Shown in pieces: positions 15,882 to 24,819 of a stretch of DNA of 64,000 nucleotides. The position numbers were made by a program, and so were the translations under genes. Origin of the DNA: Candidatus Rhodoferax odensensis (lineage in GTDB: Bacteria; Pseudomonadota; Gammaproteobacteria; Burkholderiales; Burkholderiaceae_C); contig JADKDJ010000003.1 of NCBI GenBank assembly GCA_016718405.1, positions 186,001 through 250,000 of the forward strand, given 5' to 3'. Under the pieces are notes generated by a model. It saw only the letters and a program-made list of their open reading frames with translations, did no database searches and was not told the origin of the DNA. Each line of letters begins with the position of its first letter. The first letter of the stretch is position 1.

Positions 15882-17921
15882 TTAGGTTGAGGGCAGCGCT
15901 TGCGCGTTGCGAGTTGCTGCGGTTTTCTCGGCAATCAGATCGGCATCACACTTGGGGCAGAAGTCATGGCGGCCGCCCAGGTAACCGTGTTTGGGGCAGA
16001 TCGAGAAGGTGGGCGTGACGGTGATGTAGGGCAGCCGGAAGCGCGACAGCGCGCGCTTGACCAGTTGGCGGCAAGCCTCGGCGCTGGAGAGCGGCTCGGT
16101 CATGTACAGGTGCAGCACGGTGCCGCCGGTGTATTTGCGTTGCAGGTCGTCTTGCATTTCCAACGCCTCGAACGGGTCGTCGGTGTAGCCCACCGGCAAC
16201 TGGCTGGAATTGGTGTAGTAGGGCATCTCTTGGGTACCCGCTTGCAGGATCTCGGGAAAGCGCTTGGCGTCTTCCTTGGCAAAGCGGTAGGTGGTGCCTT
16301 CGGCTGGCGTGGCTTCCAGGTTGTACATGTGGCCGGTCTGGTCCTGGAATTCGAGCATGCGGGCGCGCACATGGTCGAGCAGGCGAATCGCAAAGGCATG
16401 GCCCCATTCGGTGCTGATGTCCTCCCGGTCCTGTGTGAAGTTGCGGATCATCTCGTTGATGCCGTTCACGCCCAGCGTGGAGAAGTGGTTGCGTAGCGTG
16501 CCCAGGTAACGCTTGGTATACGGAAACAGGCCGTTATCCATGTGGCGCTGGATCACCTTGCGTTTGATCTCCAGGCTGTCGCGGCCGAGTTCCAGCAGGG
16601 TGTCGAGCTCTTTCAACATGGCGGCTTCATCACCCATGTGCAGGTAGCCCAGGCGCGCGCAGTTGATGGTGACCACACCCAGCGAGCCGGTCTGCTCGGC
16701 CGAGCCGAACAGGCCGTTGCCGCGTTTGAGCAGCTCGCGCAAATCGAGTTGCAGGCGACAGCACATGGAGCGGATCTGGTTGGGCTTGAGTTCCGAATTG
16801 ATGAAGTTCTGGAAGTAGGGCAGTCCATACTTGGCGGTCATCTCGAACAGCAACTCGGCATTCGGGCTGTGCCAGTCGAAGTCCTGCGTCATGTTGTAGG
16901 TGGGAATCGGGAAGGTGAACACACGCCCCTTGGCGTCGCCGGCCATCATCACTTCGATGTAGGCGCGGTTGATCATGTCCATCTCGGCCTGGCAGTCGCC
17001 GTAGGTAAAGTCGACCTCCTTGCCTGCTATCAGGGGCACCTGCTCGCGCAGGTCTTCGGGGCAGACCCAGTCAAAGGTCAGGTTGGTAAAGGGCGTCTGC
17101 GTGCCCCAGCGCGAGGGCACGTTGAGGTTGTAGATCAGCTCCTGCAGACACTGGCGCACGTGCGCGTAGTCGAGCTTGTCTTGCTTGATGAAGGGCGCCA
17201 TGTAGGTGTCGAACGAACTGAAAGCCTGCGCGCCGGCCCATTCGTTTTGCAGCGTGCCCAGGAAGTTGACAATCTGCCCGACGGCACTGCTCATGTGCTT
17301 GGGCGGACCACTCTCCACCTTGCCCGGCACACCGTTGAGCCCCTCATTGAGCAGGGTACGCAGCGACCAACCGGCGCAGTAGCCCGCCAGCATGTCCAGA
17401 TCATGGATGTGGATGGCCGCACTGCGGTGCGCCGCGCCGACTTCGGGCGGGTACACATGGTTGAGCCAGTAGTTGGCGATGACCTTGCCCGACACGTTGA
17501 GGATCAGGCCCCCAAGTGAGTAGCCCTGGTTGGCATTGGCGTTGACGCGCCAATCCAACTGCTGCAGGTACTCGTTCATGCTGGACTCGACGTCCACCAG
17601 CGTCTTGCGGTCGCTGCGCAGCTTCTTGTGCTGCTCGCGGTAGACGATGTAGGCGCGCAAGGTCTTGGGGTAGCCAGCGTCAAACAGAGCCGCTTCCACC
17701 GCGTCCTGAATCTGCTCGATGTGCGGCGTCACATGACCTTGTACCTTGATCTTGGGTACCACCAGGTACTGCGTCAGGCGCCTGGCTTCGGCATGGTCGA
17801 ACTCCGCCGTGACCTGTGCCGCCCGGTTCAGCGCGTCGGCGATTTTTGATGCGTCAAACGGCTTGATGCCGCCCTCGCGTTTGATGATATGGGTGATTAC
17901 CGACGCAATTTGTGAACTCAT
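15882..17921 (-). CDS. nrdD: Anaerobic ribonucleoside-triphosphate reductase, catalytic subunit without glycyl-radical loop
   Basis: A 679-residue class III reductase. Residues 5-95 form an ATP-cone ('VITHIIKREGGIKPFDASKIADALNRAA'). The ten-stranded barrel follows, with 'GVVTINCARLGYLH' carrying a candidate active-site Cys. The C-terminus is the zinc ribbon 'CPKHGYLGG...FCPKC' and stops about 20 residues later, before the glycyl-radical loop that normally completes NrdD. That loop is encoded by the next gene (15625-15828). The enzyme makes deoxynucleotides without oxygen. Two NrdR-like boxes and an FNR-like box lie upstream, consistent with control by dNTP/ATP state and anoxia. Confidence 0.92.
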   Translation of the reverse strand: MSSQIASVITHIIKREGGIKPFDASKIADALNRAAQVTAEFDHAEARRLTQYLVVPKIKVQGHVTPHIEQIQDAVEAALFDAGYPKTLRAYIVYREQHKKLRSDRKTLVDVESSMNEYLQQLDWRVNANANQGYSLGGLILNVSGKVIANYWLNHVYPPEVGAAHRSAAIHIHDLDMLAGYCAGWSLRTLLNEGLNGVPGKVESGPPKHMSSAVGQIVNFLGTLQNEWAGAQAFSSFDTYMAPFIKQDKLDYAHVRQCLQELIYNLNVPSRWGTQTPFTNLTFDWVCPEDLREQVPLIAGKEVDFTYGDCQAEMDMINRAYIEVMMAGDAKGRVFTFPIPTYNMTQDFDWHSPNAELLFEMTAKYGLPYFQNFINSELKPNQIRSMCCRLQLDLRELLKRGNGLFGSAEQTGSLGVVTINCARLGYLHMGDEAAMLKELDTLLELGRDSLEIKRKVIQRHMDNGLFPYTKRYLGTLRNHFSTLGVNGINEMIRNFTQDREDISTEWGHAFAIRLLDHVRARMLEFQDQTGHMYNLEATPAEGTTYRFAKEDAKRFPEILQAGTQEMPYYTNSSQLPVGYTDDPFEALEMQDDLQRKYTGGTVLHLYMTEPLSSAEACRQLVKRALSRFRLPYITVTPTFSICPKHGYLGGRHDFCPKCDADLIAEKTAATRNAQALPST

Positions 17922-17937
17922 CCGTTGTCCCCTCGTA

Positions 17938-17983
17938 CACCATAGGTAGTGCGGGAGAGGATGCTAAACCACTACAGGTAGTG
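17938..17983. promoter_or_regulatory. Tandem NrdR-like boxes upstream of nrdD
   Basis: CACCATAGGTAGTG (17938-17951) and CACTACAGGTAGTG (17970-17983) both follow the CACTA-N4-TAGTG core of NrdR boxes, the second exactly. They are spaced 32 bases start to start, about three DNA turns, as known for paired NrdR sites. They lie 17-62 bases upstream of nrdD. Confidence 0.75.
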
Positions 17984-18019
17984 CACACAACGGGAGTTAC
18001 GCTTGTTTACCGATCATCA

Positions 18020-18033
18020 TTGATCTGGATCAG
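18020..18033. promoter_or_regulatory. FNR/Anr-like box upstream of nrdD
   Basis: TTGATCTGGATCAG differs from the TTGAT-N4-ATCAA consensus at one base. Its centre is about 105 bases upstream of the nrdD start, leaving room for a class II promoter with the NrdR boxes just downstream of the transcription start. Oxygen-sensitive activation of the anaerobic reductase is the obvious role. Confidence 0.65.
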
Positions 18034-18122
18034 AGGATTGCCTTGCACGCTCAATTCGCAGCAGTGTTTACCTAGGGTTTGCCCGCAGTGCGGGGCTGGC
18101 AGTCGCCTTTGCAGCTCAAAGC

Positions 18123-19697
18123 TCAGCGGTGGAGGCTGGCGGCCTGGTGACCCTGGGTGAAGGCTTCTTCAAACACCGAGTAGCCGGCCCAATCGCTATG
18201 CGCAAAACACAAGCGGCCCAACTGCTGCGGCACACGGCTGGCCGGTCCCTCGGTGCCGGGCGTGGGAATCGCCATGGCATGCCCGTAGCGTGTGATGTCG
18301 ATGCGCGTCGTCTTGCCCGGAAGGTCGGGATGAGCGGTGGACAGCTCCGCCAGGATCTCGTCGCGCCATTGCGCCCATGTGCGCTCCTGCAAGTAGCGCC
18401 GCCCATCGGGGTGGTCTCCCAAGGCACGGTAACAGGTCAGCACGGTCGCGCCGGGCACCGGCCGGAGGTTTTGGTGCTGCGCGTCCACGTAACCCAGGCC
18501 CGCAGCGCCGTAAATCACGTTGTCCCAACTCGGGGCCGCGCCTGGCCGATCGTGCAGCGGTGTGTCGAGGTGCAGATTGGCCACCAGCCACGGTGCATAG
18601 CGGATGTTGTTTGCCCGCAAGCGCAGGGCCTCAGGCGCCCCGCGCACCACACGAGCCGCCACAAAAACTGGCAATGCCACGATGCAACGCGATGCCCGCC
18701 AACGCTCCAGGCGACCGCTGTGCACATTGATCGCGTCCACCTCGACGCCATGTTTGACCACCTCGATTCGAACAACCACCTGTTGCGTTCGTAGGCGCTC
18801 GCCCAGCGGCGCGGCCAGGCGCTGCGTCAGCCAGCCATTTCCCTCGGGCCAGGTCAGCACACCGTCGTGATCGCCGGCCTCGGCGCCAGGCGCCGTGAAG
18901 CCATGGCGGCTGGCAAAGTAGTGGATGCCGGCCCAGGCCGATACCAAGCTCAAGCCAGCGCCGTAGTCGTCGCGGCAGCAGTAGTCCAGGTACCAGCGCA
19001 AGTGCGAATCGCTTAACCCATGCTGTTCCAGATAAGCTATGAAAGTAATAGCATTCAACGCCCTATGAACGGGACTTTCAGGCGATTTTGATGCAGGAAT
19101 AGTCCACTTGGCGCTGGCCCGTGCCTGCTCCACCAGCAGCGCAAACTTGCGGTATTGCGCCAGGGTTTGCGCTCCCACGCCGTGCACCGGCAGCAGCCCC
19201 TCTTGCCAGGCACCTTCAAAGAACAAGCGCTCTTGCGGGCTGTGGCACAGGTGTCGCTCGTCGTAGCGCCAGCGGCCCGACACGCGCCGACGCAATCCAA
19301 GTTCCTCCAGCAAGTCTTGCACCTCGGGCGCGTCGTCGCTGGGCACTGGCAGGTAGTGCGCGCCGAGCGGGCACGCGATGCCCGCCACGCTGCCCGCGCG
19401 ACTGTTGCCGCCAGCGCTGTCCTCCAACTCCAGCAAGGCAAAGTCCTGCATGCCGTGCAAACGCAGCGCGCGCGCGGCGGCCAAACCGGCCACGCCAGCG
19501 CCCACAATCAGCACTCTGGTCTGGTGGTAGGTACTTGGCTGGGTGGCGACCTGCGGCTCGCGCAGCAGGTGCCCACGCTGCGGGTTGACGCCCACAAAGC
19601 CACCTTCAATCTGCCGCGGTGCCTGACAACCAAGCAGCGGCAGCGTTGCCGCGCCGACGAAGTGACGCCGCGTGATCAATGCGGCACCTTGCCCCAT
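18123..19697 (-). CDS. Tat-exported FAD-dependent amine oxidase-like lipoprotein
   Basis: A 524-residue flavoprotein. The N-terminus 'ITRRHFVGAATLPLLGC' is a twin-arginine signal with an overlapping lipobox, so it is probably folded with FAD in the cytoplasm, exported and lipid-anchored. 'RVLIVGAGVAGLAAARALRLHG' is the FAD-binding Rossmann motif, and 'PLGAHYLPVPSDDAPEV' and the C-terminal 'LCFAHSDWAGYSVFEEAFTQG' are flavin amine oxidase blocks. The start overlaps the aminopropyltransferase stop by 22 bases, suggesting translational coupling and a shared pathway, perhaps oxidation of a polyamine made by its partner. Substrate not proven. Confidence 0.85.
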   Translation of the reverse strand: MGQGAALITRRHFVGAATLPLLGCQAPRQIEGGFVGVNPQRGHLLREPQVATQPSTYHQTRVLIVGAGVAGLAAARALRLHGMQDFALLELEDSAGGNSRAGSVAGIACPLGAHYLPVPSDDAPEVQDLLEELGLRRRVSGRWRYDERHLCHSPQERLFFEGAWQEGLLPVHGVGAQTLAQYRKFALLVEQARASAKWTIPASKSPESPVHRALNAITFIAYLEQHGLSDSHLRWYLDYCCRDDYGAGLSLVSAWAGIHYFASRHGFTAPGAEAGDHDGVLTWPEGNGWLTQRLAAPLGERLRTQQVVVRIEVVKHGVEVDAINVHSGRLERWRASRCIVALPVFVAARVVRGAPEALRLRANNIRYAPWLVANLHLDTPLHDRPGAAPSWDNVIYGAAGLGYVDAQHQNLRPVPGATVLTCYRALGDHPDGRRYLQERTWAQWRDEILAELSTAHPDLPGKTTRIDITRYGHAMAIPTPGTEGPASRVPQQLGRLCFAHSDWAGYSVFEEAFTQGHQAASLHR

Positions 19698-21241
19698 TCC
19701 TGCTCGTAGGTGGTCACCAGCACCTGGTTGGACAGACGGTTGACCTCGGTCGGCACGCGCGCCATGTCCAGCGGAAAGTCAAACAGCAGGGGCAAACCCG
19801 CAGCGGTGAGAAAGCGCATACCGCTCGGCATGGCGGTGGGCAGGTTGTACGGCCGACGGCTGGCCACCACAAAGCCCCACTCGCCAAAGCTTGGCACATG
19901 CGCGTGGTAGGGCGTGGCGGTGAGTCCGACCGATTCAATGGTGCTCACCACGGTCCAGAAGCTCTTGCGCGCCACCAGCGGCGAGGTGGTCTGGATCACG
20001 GCATAGCCACTGGCCGACAGTCGCTGGTCGAGCAGGGCATAGAACGAATTGGTGTAGAGCTTACCGATCGAAAAGTTGGTCGGGTCCGGGAAGTCGACGA
20101 TCAGCACATCGAAGGTCTCGCGAGTCGTCTCCAGCCACTGAAACGCATCAGTGTTGACAACCTTCACCTTGGGGGACTTCAAGGCATGACCATTGAGTGG
20201 CGCCAGCGCCGGATGCTCAGAGAACAGGCGCGTCATGGCCGGGTCGAGTTCAACCAGCGTGACGCTCTCCACGCCTGGGTACTTGAGCACTTCACGCACC
20301 GCCATGCCGTCCCCTCCGCCCAGCACCGCCACCCGCTTCGGGCTAGCACCGGTAGCTGAGAAGGCAGACATGACCGGGTGCACCAGAGCCTCGTGGTAAC
20401 GGTATTCGTCGCGCTGCGAAAACTGCAAATTGCCGTTGAGGAACAAGCGATAGCCTGCCCTGGCCTCGCCCGCCCCGTAGGTCACGACAATGCGCTGGTA
20501 CGGACTGGTAGCGGTGAACACCACGCGGTCCTGGTAGAACTTGTCTTCGGCCCAGGTGGTGATGTGGTCTGCCCCGACAAAGCCGGCCGCCAGCACGGCG
20601 AGCGTGCCAAGAGCGGCCACCGCATGCGACTTCAAGCGGCGCAGCTCATGGCGGAACAACCACAGCGCCCACAGCGCCACCAGCGCGTTCATCAGTCCAA
20701 AAAAGAGCCCGGTGCGAATCAGCCCAAGCTGCGGCACCAACACGAGCGGGAAGGCCACCGCCACGGCCAGCGCGCCCAGGTAGTCGAAGGTCAGCACCTG
20801 CGACACCAGATCCTTCAACGCCACGTTGCGCTTGAGAATGCGCATGACCAGGGGAATCTCCAGCCCGACCAGGGTGCCGACCAGCACAACCAGACCGTAG
20901 AGCAGGAAACGAAACGAACCCGGCAAGTGGGCGTTGGCGACGAACAGCAGGGCCGGCAATGCACCGCCGGCCAGCGCCACCAACAGCTCGATGCGCAGGA
21001 AGTGCGCGGGCAGTTGCCGCTCAAAGAAACGTGACAGGTAAGACCCCAGCCCCATGGCAAACAAATAGCTGCCAATGACGGTGGAGAACTGTAAGACCGA
21101 GTCACCCAGCAGGTAAGACGCCAATGCGGCGGCGGCCAGCTCGTAGACCAAGCCGCAGGCGGCCACCACGAAGACGCTGGCCAGCAGGGCCACTTCAACG
21201 GCAGGGGGCGTTGTCGTGGTGGGGGGGGTCTCCTCCTTCAC
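19676..21241 (-). CDS. Membrane-anchored polyamine aminopropyltransferase (spermidine synthase-like)
   Basis: A 521-residue two-part protein. Residues 15-235 hold about seven hydrophobic helices ('LLASVFVVAACGLVYELAAAALASYLLGDS' first). The C-terminal half is a SpeE-type methyltransferase-fold domain: 'VAVLGGGDGMAVREVLKYPGVESVTLVELDP' contains the GGGDG cofactor loop and the acidic ribose-binding Glu-Leu-Asp, and 'VLIVDFPDPTNFSIGKLYTNSFY' is the catalytic Asp region. SpeE enzymes transfer aminopropyl from decarboxylated SAM to an amine. No SAM decarboxylase gene is adjacent. It sits in an operon with DUF350, DUF4178 and SPFH genes. Confidence 0.88.
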   Translation of the reverse strand: MKEETPPTTTTPPAVEVALLASVFVVAACGLVYELAAAALASYLLGDSVLQFSTVIGSYLFAMGLGSYLSRFFERQLPAHFLRIELLVALAGGALPALLFVANAHLPGSFRFLLYGLVVLVGTLVGLEIPLVMRILKRNVALKDLVSQVLTFDYLGALAVAVAFPLVLVPQLGLIRTGLFFGLMNALVALWALWLFRHELRRLKSHAVAALGTLAVLAAGFVGADHITTWAEDKFYQDRVVFTATSPYQRIVVTYGAGEARAGYRLFLNGNLQFSQRDEYRYHEALVHPVMSAFSATGASPKRVAVLGGGDGMAVREVLKYPGVESVTLVELDPAMTRLFSEHPALAPLNGHALKSPKVKVVNTDAFQWLETTRETFDVLIVDFPDPTNFSIGKLYTNSFYALLDQRLSASGYAVIQTTSPLVARKSFWTVVSTIESVGLTATPYHAHVPSFGEWGFVVASRRPYNLPTAMPSGMRFLTAAGLPLLFDFPLDMARVPTEVNRLSNQVLVTTYEQEWGKVPH

Positions 21242-21344
21242 AAGTCACTTTCGGTAGGGTCGCGCCGCGGCCACGCGACCGCACAGGGGCTGCAAGGCAC
21301 GCCCGCTTTCGTTGGCCGGGGCAGGTCGCGCCCGCCACACAGGC

Positions 21345-21557
21345 TCAGTGGATCGCCGCCGCGACGATGATACAAATGCCCAGTGAGATGGCGGCAACGA
21401 CCACTCCCAGCGCCTTGTTCTGCCGTTCGACGATTTCAACCCACAGGTCGTAGGGCGTCAATTTGTCGACCACCCAGAAACACAAGCCGAAAATGCCGAC
21501 ACCGATCAGGGCGTAGAGCGCGGAGCCGATAAGGGCAGCCGGTTTGATCCATTCCAT
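21345..21557 (-). CDS. DUF350 small membrane protein
   Basis: A 70-residue protein with two hydrophobic segments (about residues 8-30 and 48-68) and the phrase 'LTPYDLWVEIVERQNKALGVVVAAISLGICIIVA', typical of the DUF350/YjfL family. AAGGAG lies seven bases before the ATG; a longer in-frame start has no such site. DUF350 proteins are often found beside PspA-, SPFH- and polyamine-related genes, as here. Molecular function unknown; probable inner-membrane component. Confidence 0.8.
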   Translation of the reverse strand: MEWIKPAALIGSALYALIGVGIFGLCFWVVDKLTPYDLWVEIVERQNKALGVVVAAISLGICIIVAAAIH

Positions 21558-21635
21558 GGAAATCTCCTTACGAAAAAAGCACCTTACTTGGGGACCCAAC
21601 GGCAACCGCGCATTGGCTCGTCAACAGTCCCACGC

Positions 21636-23132
21636 TCACTTGTGCCCCCCACCGCTGGAGGACCCTCCGAATGACCCCCCCGAACTGCGAGAGCTGCTTG
21701 AGGACGAGCAATTCTCGACCTTCGGATCGCAGCTGGAGCAACGGCCGATCACGAACAGAAACAACAAGATGATCAGGAAGATCACGATGATGGTGCCGCA
21801 GCCGATACCGGAAATCGTCTTGGCATCACTGCGCTTGAGCAGGTCTTTCTTGCCCTCGAGCTTGAAAGCCTTGGCCACCTCGTCGCTGGCAATCTTGGCG
21901 CCACTGGACCAGGTGACTTCGGTGGGCGTCTGCTCCAGAGACAACATATTGTCGCCTGCGACAAAGTCGCGGTTGGATGTCTTTTGCCCGCGCGTGACCT
22001 GCCAGTAGAACTCTCCCGCAACGTAATTGGTTTCGGCGTTGTAGGTTTCCTTGAGCTGGTACTTGGTACCCAGGTAGGTCGCGCTTTGGCCATTGGACGC
22101 CATCACCGGTGCGCCGGTGGTCGGCTTCACCACACTCCATCCCTCGGTTGAATCCACCAGGAAGATGAAGCCCCGCTTCTGGTTGAAAAGCAGGTACTCG
22201 TCCCAACCAAAATGTTCGTCGGGGTCGCTGGGCTCGTGGCCCATTCGATGCTGGAAACCAACCACCTGCCACTGCGTGCCTTGCAGGGCGCCGATGGTGC
22301 CAAGAGGTATCAAAGGCTGAACCGGCTCATCCTGAATGGCTGCCTTGAGCTCCGCACCAACGCCCTGCGACAGGTCCATCAGGCTGCTACAAGAGCGGCA
22401 AGTGACACTCTTGCTTTGCGCCAGCGTCACTTCAACCTGCGCACCGCAGTTGGGGCACGCGAACTGCCGACCCTTCTCATCCTTGGCCGACTCGTCCTTC
22501 AAGCCGGACAGCTTGAGGTCTTCGAGTTGGACCGAGCGCCCCATCGCCAACTGGGGCGGTTGGGTACCGTAGTCGATGCTGAGCACCTCGCCATCCGCGC
22601 TGCGCAGCTCGACCATCGAGAACGGCGTGCCCAGCGCCGGCAAATGCGGCAGCTCCCCTTGCGCCGACAGCAAGGACACCGTTGCATTGGAGGCAACGCT
22701 AAAGGACTTTCCGTTAAGCGTTGTGGTGCCACCAACCTTGAAGACCGAGGCGTCCGGCATCGCGCGCTGGATCGCCTGCGGCACGGTAAACACGTAGGCG
22801 CCGTTGTCTTCACTTAGATAGGCGTTGCTGCCATCGGGCAGGATCGCGACCCACTCGGTCCAGGTTCCCTCGCCATACTTGTACTGCAGGCGACCAATCA
22901 GCGTGAAGGGCTTCTTGTTCCACGTGCCACTGGCCATCAACTGCAGCGGACTGTGGTCATCGAACAGCTCCGCCATCTTGCCCACGCGAGCCAGCTTTTC
23001 GCCACTGCGCACCACGGTGCTCTGGCAAAAGCCGCATACCGCATGTGTCGACTGCGCGCTGCGAAATTCAACCGGCGCGCCGCATCCCGGACAGGGTGCC
23101 CGGTAGGCGCGCTGGGGGCTATCGGTCGCCAC
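21636..23132 (-). CDS. DUF4178 domain protein with two zinc ribbons and a C-terminal membrane helix
   Basis: A 498-residue protein. An N-terminal zinc ribbon (CPGC...CGFC, about residues 14-37) and a second one in the middle (CPNC...CRSC, about 224-247) each introduce a DUF4178-like beta-rich domain ('LIGRLQYKYGEGTWTEW' and 'VVGFQHRMGHEPSDPDEHFGWDEYLLF'). A hydrophobic helix near residue 450 ('GTIIVIFLIILLFLFVIG') precedes a Ser/Gly-rich tail of about 30 residues. It lies between the SPFH and DUF350 genes. DUF4178 has no known reaction; the ribbons suggest a scaffold or binding role at the membrane. Confidence 0.82.
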   Translation of the reverse strand: MATDSPQRAYRAPCPGCGAPVEFRSAQSTHAVCGFCQSTVVRSGEKLARVGKMAELFDDHSPLQLMASGTWNKKPFTLIGRLQYKYGEGTWTEWVAILPDGSNAYLSEDNGAYVFTVPQAIQRAMPDASVFKVGGTTTLNGKSFSVASNATVSLLSAQGELPHLPALGTPFSMVELRSADGEVLSIDYGTQPPQLAMGRSVQLEDLKLSGLKDESAKDEKGRQFACPNCGAQVEVTLAQSKSVTCRSCSSLMDLSQGVGAELKAAIQDEPVQPLIPLGTIGALQGTQWQVVGFQHRMGHEPSDPDEHFGWDEYLLFNQKRGFIFLVDSTEGWSVVKPTTGAPVMASNGQSATYLGTKYQLKETYNAETNYVAGEFYWQVTRGQKTSNRDFVAGDNMLSLEQTPTEVTWSSGAKIASDEVAKAFKLEGKKDLLKRSDAKTISGIGCGTIIVIFLIILLFLFVIGRCSSCDPKVENCSSSSSSRSSGGSFGGSSSGGGHK

Positions 23133-23173
23133 GATCGGCCGATTTCGCAGGTGATGGTGGTGGCAGGCTCAGG

Positions 23174-24214
23174 TCAGACCAGTTTCTTGAGCAACTCTGC
23201 TTTCTTCGTGTCGAACTCTTCCTGCGTCAGGATGCCCTTGGCCTTGAGTTCGCCCAGCTTCTCCAGTGTGGCCATGATGTCGTCGGGTTTGACGGTGGCC
23301 GCCTGGGCCGCAACGGCGGCTGCCTGGTTGACTCCGCCCTGCAGTCCGGCCGACAGGTTCTGCGCCATCACCTGGCCCAGTGCCACCCCGGCACCCAGCC
23401 CCATGGCGCTGCCGGCAATGCCGCCGCCATCCCCGCCGCCTTCGGCAAACTTCGGGATAGCCTGCGCAGTCTGGTATTGCATGAACTTGCCCATGTCGTT
23501 GCCAACCATGCCCATACCGATCTTCTGATCCATGATCTTTTGCAGCTCTTCGGGCAGCGAGACGTTTTGTACCGTCATGCCTTCAAGCTTCAAGCCGATC
23601 TTGGCAAACTCCGGCGCCAATTGGTCGGACAGGGCCTTGGCAAACGTCAGTTGGTTAGATGCCAGATCCAGGAACGGAATGCCGCTGGAGGCAATCGCGT
23701 TGCTGATGTTCTGCAACACCAGCCCACGCAACTGGCCATCGAGATCGCCCACGCCATAACTGTCGCGCGTGCCCGAGATTTCGGTGTGAAACAGCTTGGG
23801 GTCGGCAACACGGAAACTGAAGTTGCCGAAGGCGCGCAGGCGCACTGCACCAAAGTCCTTGTCGCGAATCGTGATGGGCTGGGGCGTGCCCCACTTCTGG
23901 TCAACCTGCTGGCGCGTACTGAAAAAGTAAACGTCGCTCTTGAACGGGGACTCAAACAGTTTGTCCCAGTTCTTCAGATAGGTGAGGACCGGGATGGTCT
24001 GGGTGGTGAGCTTGTGCGTGCCGGGCCCAAACACGTCGGCAATCTTGCCTTCGTTGACAAAGACCGCCATCTGCGACTCGCGGACCGTCAGTGAGGCGCC
24101 GTACTGGATCTCCATGTCCGCCATGGGGAAGCGCCAGGCCAGCGTGCCGTCTGAGTCTTCGGTCCACTGAATGATGTCAATGAACTGTTTCTTGATGAAG
24201 TCCATCAGTCCCAT
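23174..24214 (-). CDS. SPFH-domain protein with C-terminal SHOCT motif (YdjI-like)
   Basis: A 346-residue protein, first gene of the operon. Residues 20-220 are an SPFH/band-7-like domain of the YdjI or 'virion core' group ('LTVRESQMAVFVNEGKIADVFGPGTHKLTTQTIPVL'), followed by a Gly/Ala-rich stretch ('FAEGGGDGGGIAGSAMGLGAGVALG') and a C-terminal SHOCT motif ('LEKLGELKAKGILTQEEFDTKKAELLKKL'). No transmembrane anchor is obvious. Relatives associate with membrane-stress modules (PspA, DUF350). Likely forms oligomers at the membrane and recruits the DUF4178/DUF350 products; that role is inferred. Confidence 0.85.
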   Translation of the reverse strand: MGLMDFIKKQFIDIIQWTEDSDGTLAWRFPMADMEIQYGASLTVRESQMAVFVNEGKIADVFGPGTHKLTTQTIPVLTYLKNWDKLFESPFKSDVYFFSTRQQVDQKWGTPQPITIRDKDFGAVRLRAFGNFSFRVADPKLFHTEISGTRDSYGVGDLDGQLRGLVLQNISNAIASSGIPFLDLASNQLTFAKALSDQLAPEFAKIGLKLEGMTVQNVSLPEELQKIMDQKIGMGMVGNDMGKFMQYQTAQAIPKFAEGGGDGGGIAGSAMGLGAGVALGQVMAQNLSAGLQGGVNQAAAVAAQAATVKPDDIMATLEKLGELKAKGILTQEEFDTKKAELLKKLV

Positions 24215-24351
24215 GTGCTACTCCTGGAGGTGTAAAGGAAATTGGATGATACCCGTTGCCGCGCGGTGCAGGGAGTGCAGTTTCGCACAGGATGAGCGCA
24301 ATTGAGATGCGGTGGCGGCCCCCGCAAACACGCACGCGAATGGCGCCCCGG

Positions 24352-24819
24352 TCAGGTTGGTTTGGCCACCATCAGATAGAACACCAACAGCATGGCGGCA
24401 AAGGCCGGGTAACCCAGGGCCTGCCACCAGCGGGCGTAGGTCCAATAGAGCGCAGGCAGCTCGGTGTGGGCGCGTTGCGCGGCTTGCGCCAGCGCCACCA
24501 TGCGCAGTTGCAGCCACAGTACCGGCAGCCAACAGGCACCCGCCAACGCAAACAGCACCAACGACCACACCAGCCAGGGTGAACCAAGCGACCAGCCGCC
24601 CCAATGCGCCAACAGCAAGCCAGTGGCCGGCTGCAGCAAGACCGTTGGGGTGGTAAACCACCAGTCCGCCCGCACCACCAGCCGCCCGACCACCGCAATC
24701 GCGGCAACGTCACGGCTGCGGTTGGCAAAGAACAGGTAATAGGCCGAGCCAAAGCCGGTGCCCACCAGCAGCACGCTGGACAAAATGTGCAGCCATTTGA
24801 CGGTGAGGTACAGACTCAT
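24352..24819 (-). CDS. DUF2269 family integral membrane protein
   Basis: A 155-residue protein with four hydrophobic helices. 'LTVKWLHILSSVLLVGTGFGSAYYLFFANRS' at the N-terminus is the DUF2269 mark, and 'YWTYARWWQALGYPAFAAMLLVFYLMVAKP' closes it. The ATG overlaps the stop of the DoxX-like gene by four bases, so the three genes 26392 to 24352 form a tight operon. Function unknown. Confidence 0.82.
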   Translation of the reverse strand: MSLYLTVKWLHILSSVLLVGTGFGSAYYLFFANRSRDVAAIAVVGRLVVRADWWFTTPTVLLQPATGLLLAHWGGWSLGSPWLVWSLVLFALAGACWLPVLWLQLRMVALAQAAQRAHTELPALYWTYARWWQALGYPAFAAMLLVFYLMVAKPT

